Shown here one piece after another: positions 52,370 to 54,912 of a DNA stretch of 54,912 nucleotides. Source of the stretch: Thauera carbonicopians (GTDB lineage: Bacteria > Pseudomonadota > Gammaproteobacteria > Burkholderiales > Rhodocyclaceae); assembly GCF_025699485.1 (NCBI RefSeq), contig NZ_JANUXN010000024.1, positions 1 through 54,912 of the forward strand, read 5' to 3'. Every line of letters starts with the position of its first letter. Position 1 is the first letter of the stretch. The notes under the pieces were generated by a model. It ran no database searches, was not told where the DNA came from, and saw only the letters and a program-made list of their open reading frames with translations. Both the position numbers and the translations under genes were made by a program.

Positions 52370-53364
52370 GGTATCTCTCCGCGGGTGCGCAGGATCAGCA
52401 CCAGGAAGAAGGGCGCGCCGACCAGCGCGGTGAGCACGCCGAGCTTGAGTTCCGGCCCGCCACCGTGCAGCAGGCGCACGCCGATGTCGGCCAGCATCAG
52501 CAGCACTGCGCCGGCCAAGGCCGACAGCGGCAGCAGGCGGCCGGGATCGCCGCCGGCGAGCGGGCGCATCAGGTGCGGCGCGACCAGACCGATGAAGCCG
52601 ATTGCGCCGGACACCGAAACCGCCGCGCCGACCGCTGCGGCGCTGCCGACGAGGATACGAAAGCGCAGCCGGCCGAGGTCGATGCCGAGCGAGCGGGCAG
52701 TGTCCTCGCCCAGGGTCAGCGCCCGCAGGCCGCGGCCGCAGCCCAGCAGCAGCACGGCGCCGGCGGCGATGAAGGGCAGCGCGAGGCCGACGTCGCGGCT
52801 GCTGCGGTCGGCCAGCGAACCCATCATCCAGAACACGATCTCGCTCATCGCAGTGGGATTGGGCGACCAGTTGAGGATCAGCGAAATCAGCGCGCCGCAC
52901 AGCGAGGACACCGCGACGCCGGCCAGGATCAGCGTGGTGGCGCCGGTGTAGCGGCCGGCGAGGGCGAACACGAAAGCCACGGCAATGGCCGTGCCGGCGA
53001 AGCCGGCCAGCGGCAGCGCGAGGTAGAAGGCGTCGGCGAAGCCGGTGTACAGCGCCAGCACCGCACCCAGCGCGGCGCCGCTGGAAACGCCGAGCAGGCC
53101 GGGTTCGGCCAGCGGGTTGCGCAGCAGGCCCTGCATCGCCGCGCCGGCAATGCCGAGCGCCGCGCCCACCGCCAGGCACAGCACGGTGCGCGGCAGGCGG
53201 ATGTCGAGCAGGATGCGCTGCGGCACGAGGTCGCCGGCAAGCGTGCCCGCGATCAGGCGCCGGGGGCTGAGGTCGACGTAGCCGATCATCAGCGACAGCG
53301 CTGCCAGGCCTGCAAGTGCGATGGCGAGCCCGATCACTGCCAGCCGGCTGCGGGAGAAGTTCAT
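52366..53364 (-). CDS. FecCD-type ABC permease (BtuC/HmuU type)
   Basis: Inner-membrane permease of 332 residues with about ten hydrophobic segments. Signature stretches are DIRLPRTVLCLAVGAALGIAG, MQGLLRNPLAEPGLLGVSSG, LGEDTARSLGIDLGRLR and GFIGLVAPHLMRPLAGGD. The start at 53364 is chosen because it overlaps the binding-protein stop in an ATGA and has a G-rich site upstream; a longer version to 53412 would run through that gene. It is likely a homodimer. Confidence 0.92.
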
Positions 53365-54239
53365 CGCTGTCCCCCCTCGGCTGCGAGCAGTGCTGCGGCG
53401 TCGAGATTCCATGGTCCGCCGCAGACCGTCAGGCGCGCCGGCAGTACCACTTCGTGCGCGCCCAGCCCGGCGATCGCCGGGTGCTGCAGCAGGCGATTGC
53501 CCAGCGTCGGCGTGCCGCGGCGGTAGTCGCTGCCGATCAGCACGTCGGGAGCATGTTCGACGAGCTTTTCCAGCGGCAGGATGCCGTAGCCGGCGAGGCC
53601 GCCGCGGGCGGCGCCGTTGTCGTGGCCACCGGCGGCGAAGATGTCGTGGTACAGCGTTGCGCTGCCGGCGCTGTAGCCGCCGGAGGCGAATTGGGTGGCG
53701 AGCGGGCGAGGGCTACGGTGGCTGGCTTCGAGCTCGGCCAGGCGCTCGGCGAAGCGGGCGATGATGGCTTCGCCGCGCGCTTCCTCGCCGACGGCGCGCG
53801 CCACGCTGCGCAGTTCGGCGGCGACGTCGTCGAAGCCGTTGGCACCCGCCACCACCAGTACCGGAATGCCGAAGCGGCGCAGCATCGCCGTGGTGTGGCG
53901 GGTGGTGTAGGCGCCGACCAGCACCAGATCGGGCTGCAGGGCGAGCACTTCCTCGGCGCTGCCCCAGGCGATCGGCAGGCCGCGGGCCTGTTCATGCAGC
54001 GCGGTGCTGAAAGCATCCTGGCTGAGGAAGGAGAGGGCGGCGATGCGCTCGCGCCCGACCAGTTGCAGCAGGATCTGGTCGGTGCACAGGTTCAGCGACA
54101 CGATGCGCTGCGGCCTGGCAGCCGGTGCCGCTGCGGTAGCCGCTTGCACACCGAGCCAGATCGCAGCGAGTACGAGCAGGTACAGCCGCAGCGCAGTTGC
54201 GTACACAGGCCGGCGCAAGCGCATCATCGCCAGACGCAT
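53361..54239 (-). CDS. Periplasmic metal-chelate binding protein (BtuF-like)
   Basis: ABC substrate-binding protein of 292 residues. An N-terminal signal (LYLLVLAAIWLGVQAATAAAP) is followed by RIVSLNLCTDQILLQLVG and EEVLALQPDLVLVGAYTT, typical of the BtuF/FecB helical-backbone class. The SLNLCTD opening is characteristic of a subgroup annotated as cobalamin or iron-complex binding. No lipobox is evident. It is coupled by ATGA to the permease and starts four bases after the upstream gene of unknown function. The ligand could be heme or cobalamin; sequence alone does not decide. Confidence 0.87.
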   Translation of the reverse strand: MRLAMMRLRRPVYATALRLYLLVLAAIWLGVQAATAAAPAARPQRIVSLNLCTDQILLQLVGRERIAALSFLSQDAFSTALHEQARGLPIAWGSAEEVLALQPDLVLVGAYTTRHTTAMLRRFGIPVLVVAGANGFDDVAAELRSVARAVGEEARGEAIIARFAERLAELEASHRSPRPLATQFASGGYSAGSATLYHDIFAAGGHDNGAARGGLAGYGILPLEKLVEHAPDVLIGSDYRRGTPTLGNRLLQHPAIAGLGAHEVVLPARLTVCGGPWNLDAAALLAAEGGQR

Positions 54240-54243
54240 TGTC

Positions 54244-54813
54244 TCAGCCGCCGCACACCAGGCCGCAGCCGCTGTGGTCGAGCGGATCGGCCGGCAGATC
54301 GAGATAGGCGAGGCGCAACTCGTCCCAGGCTTTCAGCTTCGACCAGTCGGGCTCCGATGCGAGCCGGCCTTCGTCGTTGAGGAAGGGGTTGGGCAGGAAG
54401 ACCGTCATCTGCTGGTCGCCGGCGGCGGTGAACAGGCGCACGCCCCAGGATTTGGGCGCATCGTCGTTGCCGAGTACCCGGTAGAACTCGGCGCGCCCGG
54501 TGCGCCGCTTTGCAGCGAGTTCAGGCGTGGTGCCGCTGAAGTGGCCGATGCACAGGTGGAAGTGCCAGACGCCGAAGTCGACGGTCAGATAGCCGTCGAG
54601 CAGGCCGATGTTGACCGGCGCATTGGGCGCGCGGATTTCCCACACCGCACCGGGCACCAGGGTGCCGAAATGAATGTCGCGCCAGTGGCCCTGGAAGATG
54701 TCCTTGACCAGCATCCACAGCGTGTTTTCGTCGGTGGGCAGCGGCCAGATCTGGACGCGGCCCAGGCCGGGTTCGTCGATCACCGGTGGTCGCACCGTTG
54801 TCGGGTTGTTCAT
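54244..54813 (-). CDS. Uncharacterised His/Cys-rich protein leading the importer operon
   Basis: Protein of 189 residues without signal peptide or membrane segment, so probably cytoplasmic. I do not recognise a named function. Distinctive conserved-looking parts are PLPTDENTLWMLV, FQGHWRDIHFGTLVPGAVWEIRAP, DFGVWHFHLCIGHFSG and a C-terminal SGCGLVCGG. The clustered histidines and cysteines suggest metal or heme binding. GAGGAA lies upstream of the ATG. It is four bases from the binding-protein gene, the first of the ABC importer, so it is likely co-transcribed. A cytoplasmic role in receiving or processing the imported chelate is a reasonable guess. Confidence 0.7.
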   Translation of the reverse strand: MNNPTTVRPPVIDEPGLGRVQIWPLPTDENTLWMLVKDIFQGHWRDIHFGTLVPGAVWEIRAPNAPVNIGLLDGYLTVDFGVWHFHLCIGHFSGTTPELAAKRRTGRAEFYRVLGNDDAPKSWGVRLFTAAGDQQMTVFLPNPFLNDEGRLASEPDWSKLKAWDELRLAYLDLPADPLDHSGCGLVCGG

Positions 54814-54830
54814 GGCGTGTTCCTCGAAGC

Positions 54831-54912
<82 letters not shown>

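Overview
The window is GC-rich DNA with short intergenic gaps and many ATGA-type gene overlaps. It reads as a chromosomal segment of an environmental betaproteobacterium. The dedicated sortase system with its own two-component pair, the aromatic-type and short-chain acid catabolism, and the iron or tetrapyrrole uptake loci together resemble the Thauera/Azoarcus group. This placement is inference; no rRNA or other marker gene is present. The last 82 bases are almost pure G and look like a sequencing or assembly artefact.

Layout, left to right. (1) 309-5596: a proteobacterial dedicated sortase system, with a sortase and its LPTG-tagged VIT/VWA substrate on the minus strand, divergent from the response regulator and histidine kinase pdsR-pdsS; palindromic REP-like repeats lie on both sides. 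(2) 5959-11279: housekeeping and single-function genes: psd, two CBS-domain genes, an acetyl-CoA hydrolase/transferase family gene and an AI-2E-family permease. (3) 11417-17501: a LysR regulator divergent from an operon of a DUF3100 membrane protein, a 3-hydroxyisobutyrate-dehydrogenase-like enzyme, an aldehyde dehydrogenase and an M20 amidohydrolase. This is probably an uptake and catabolic unit for an amide-linked or hydroxylated small molecule that cannot be identified from sequence. (4) 17651-20764: YaiI-type protein, exported intradiol dioxygenase, GlsB-like membrane protein and zinc peptidase. (5) 20824-27939: a 3-hydroxypropionate-type catabolic unit (GntP permease, mmsA, GMC dehydrogenase, hydroxyacyl-CoA hydrolase) with a divergent LysR regulator. 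Two near-identical 48-bp operator-like copies lie upstream of the regulator/permease pair and of mmsA. (6) 28058-36983: a Fur-box-preceded AraC regulator and a siderophore (probably catecholate) uptake and handling operon: TonB receptor, binding protein, permease, ATPase, siderophore-interacting reductase and EntS-like exporter. A 44-bp relic of another TonB receptor follows it. (7) 37027-40642: MocR regulator, TSUP transporter and a zinc alcohol dehydrogenase. (8) 40774-54813: a Fur-box-preceded locus that resembles the Bacteroidetes hmuYRSTUV heme locus. It has a TonB receptor, a membrane-anchored CobN/HmuS-like chelatase-family protein, a second receptor, a PH-domain membrane protein, an ExbB-like channel and a DUF2149 (ExbD-like) partner. 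It converges on a CBS protein, a BtuFCD/HmuTUV-type ABC importer and an uncharacterised His/Cys-rich protein.

The most interesting part is region 8. A CobN relative with one membrane anchor at each end and no CobS/CobT partners is embedded in its own TonB-dependent energising and ABC uptake system. That points to periplasmic handling of heme or another metallated tetrapyrrole, not to cobalt insertion in cobalamin synthesis. Other points worth following are the six-cysteine, partly heptad-spaced N-terminus of the sortase, the duplicated LysR operator in region 5, the two-helical-turn direct repeat in front of the siderophore receptor, and the receptor relic at the edge of the MocR-TSUP segment.
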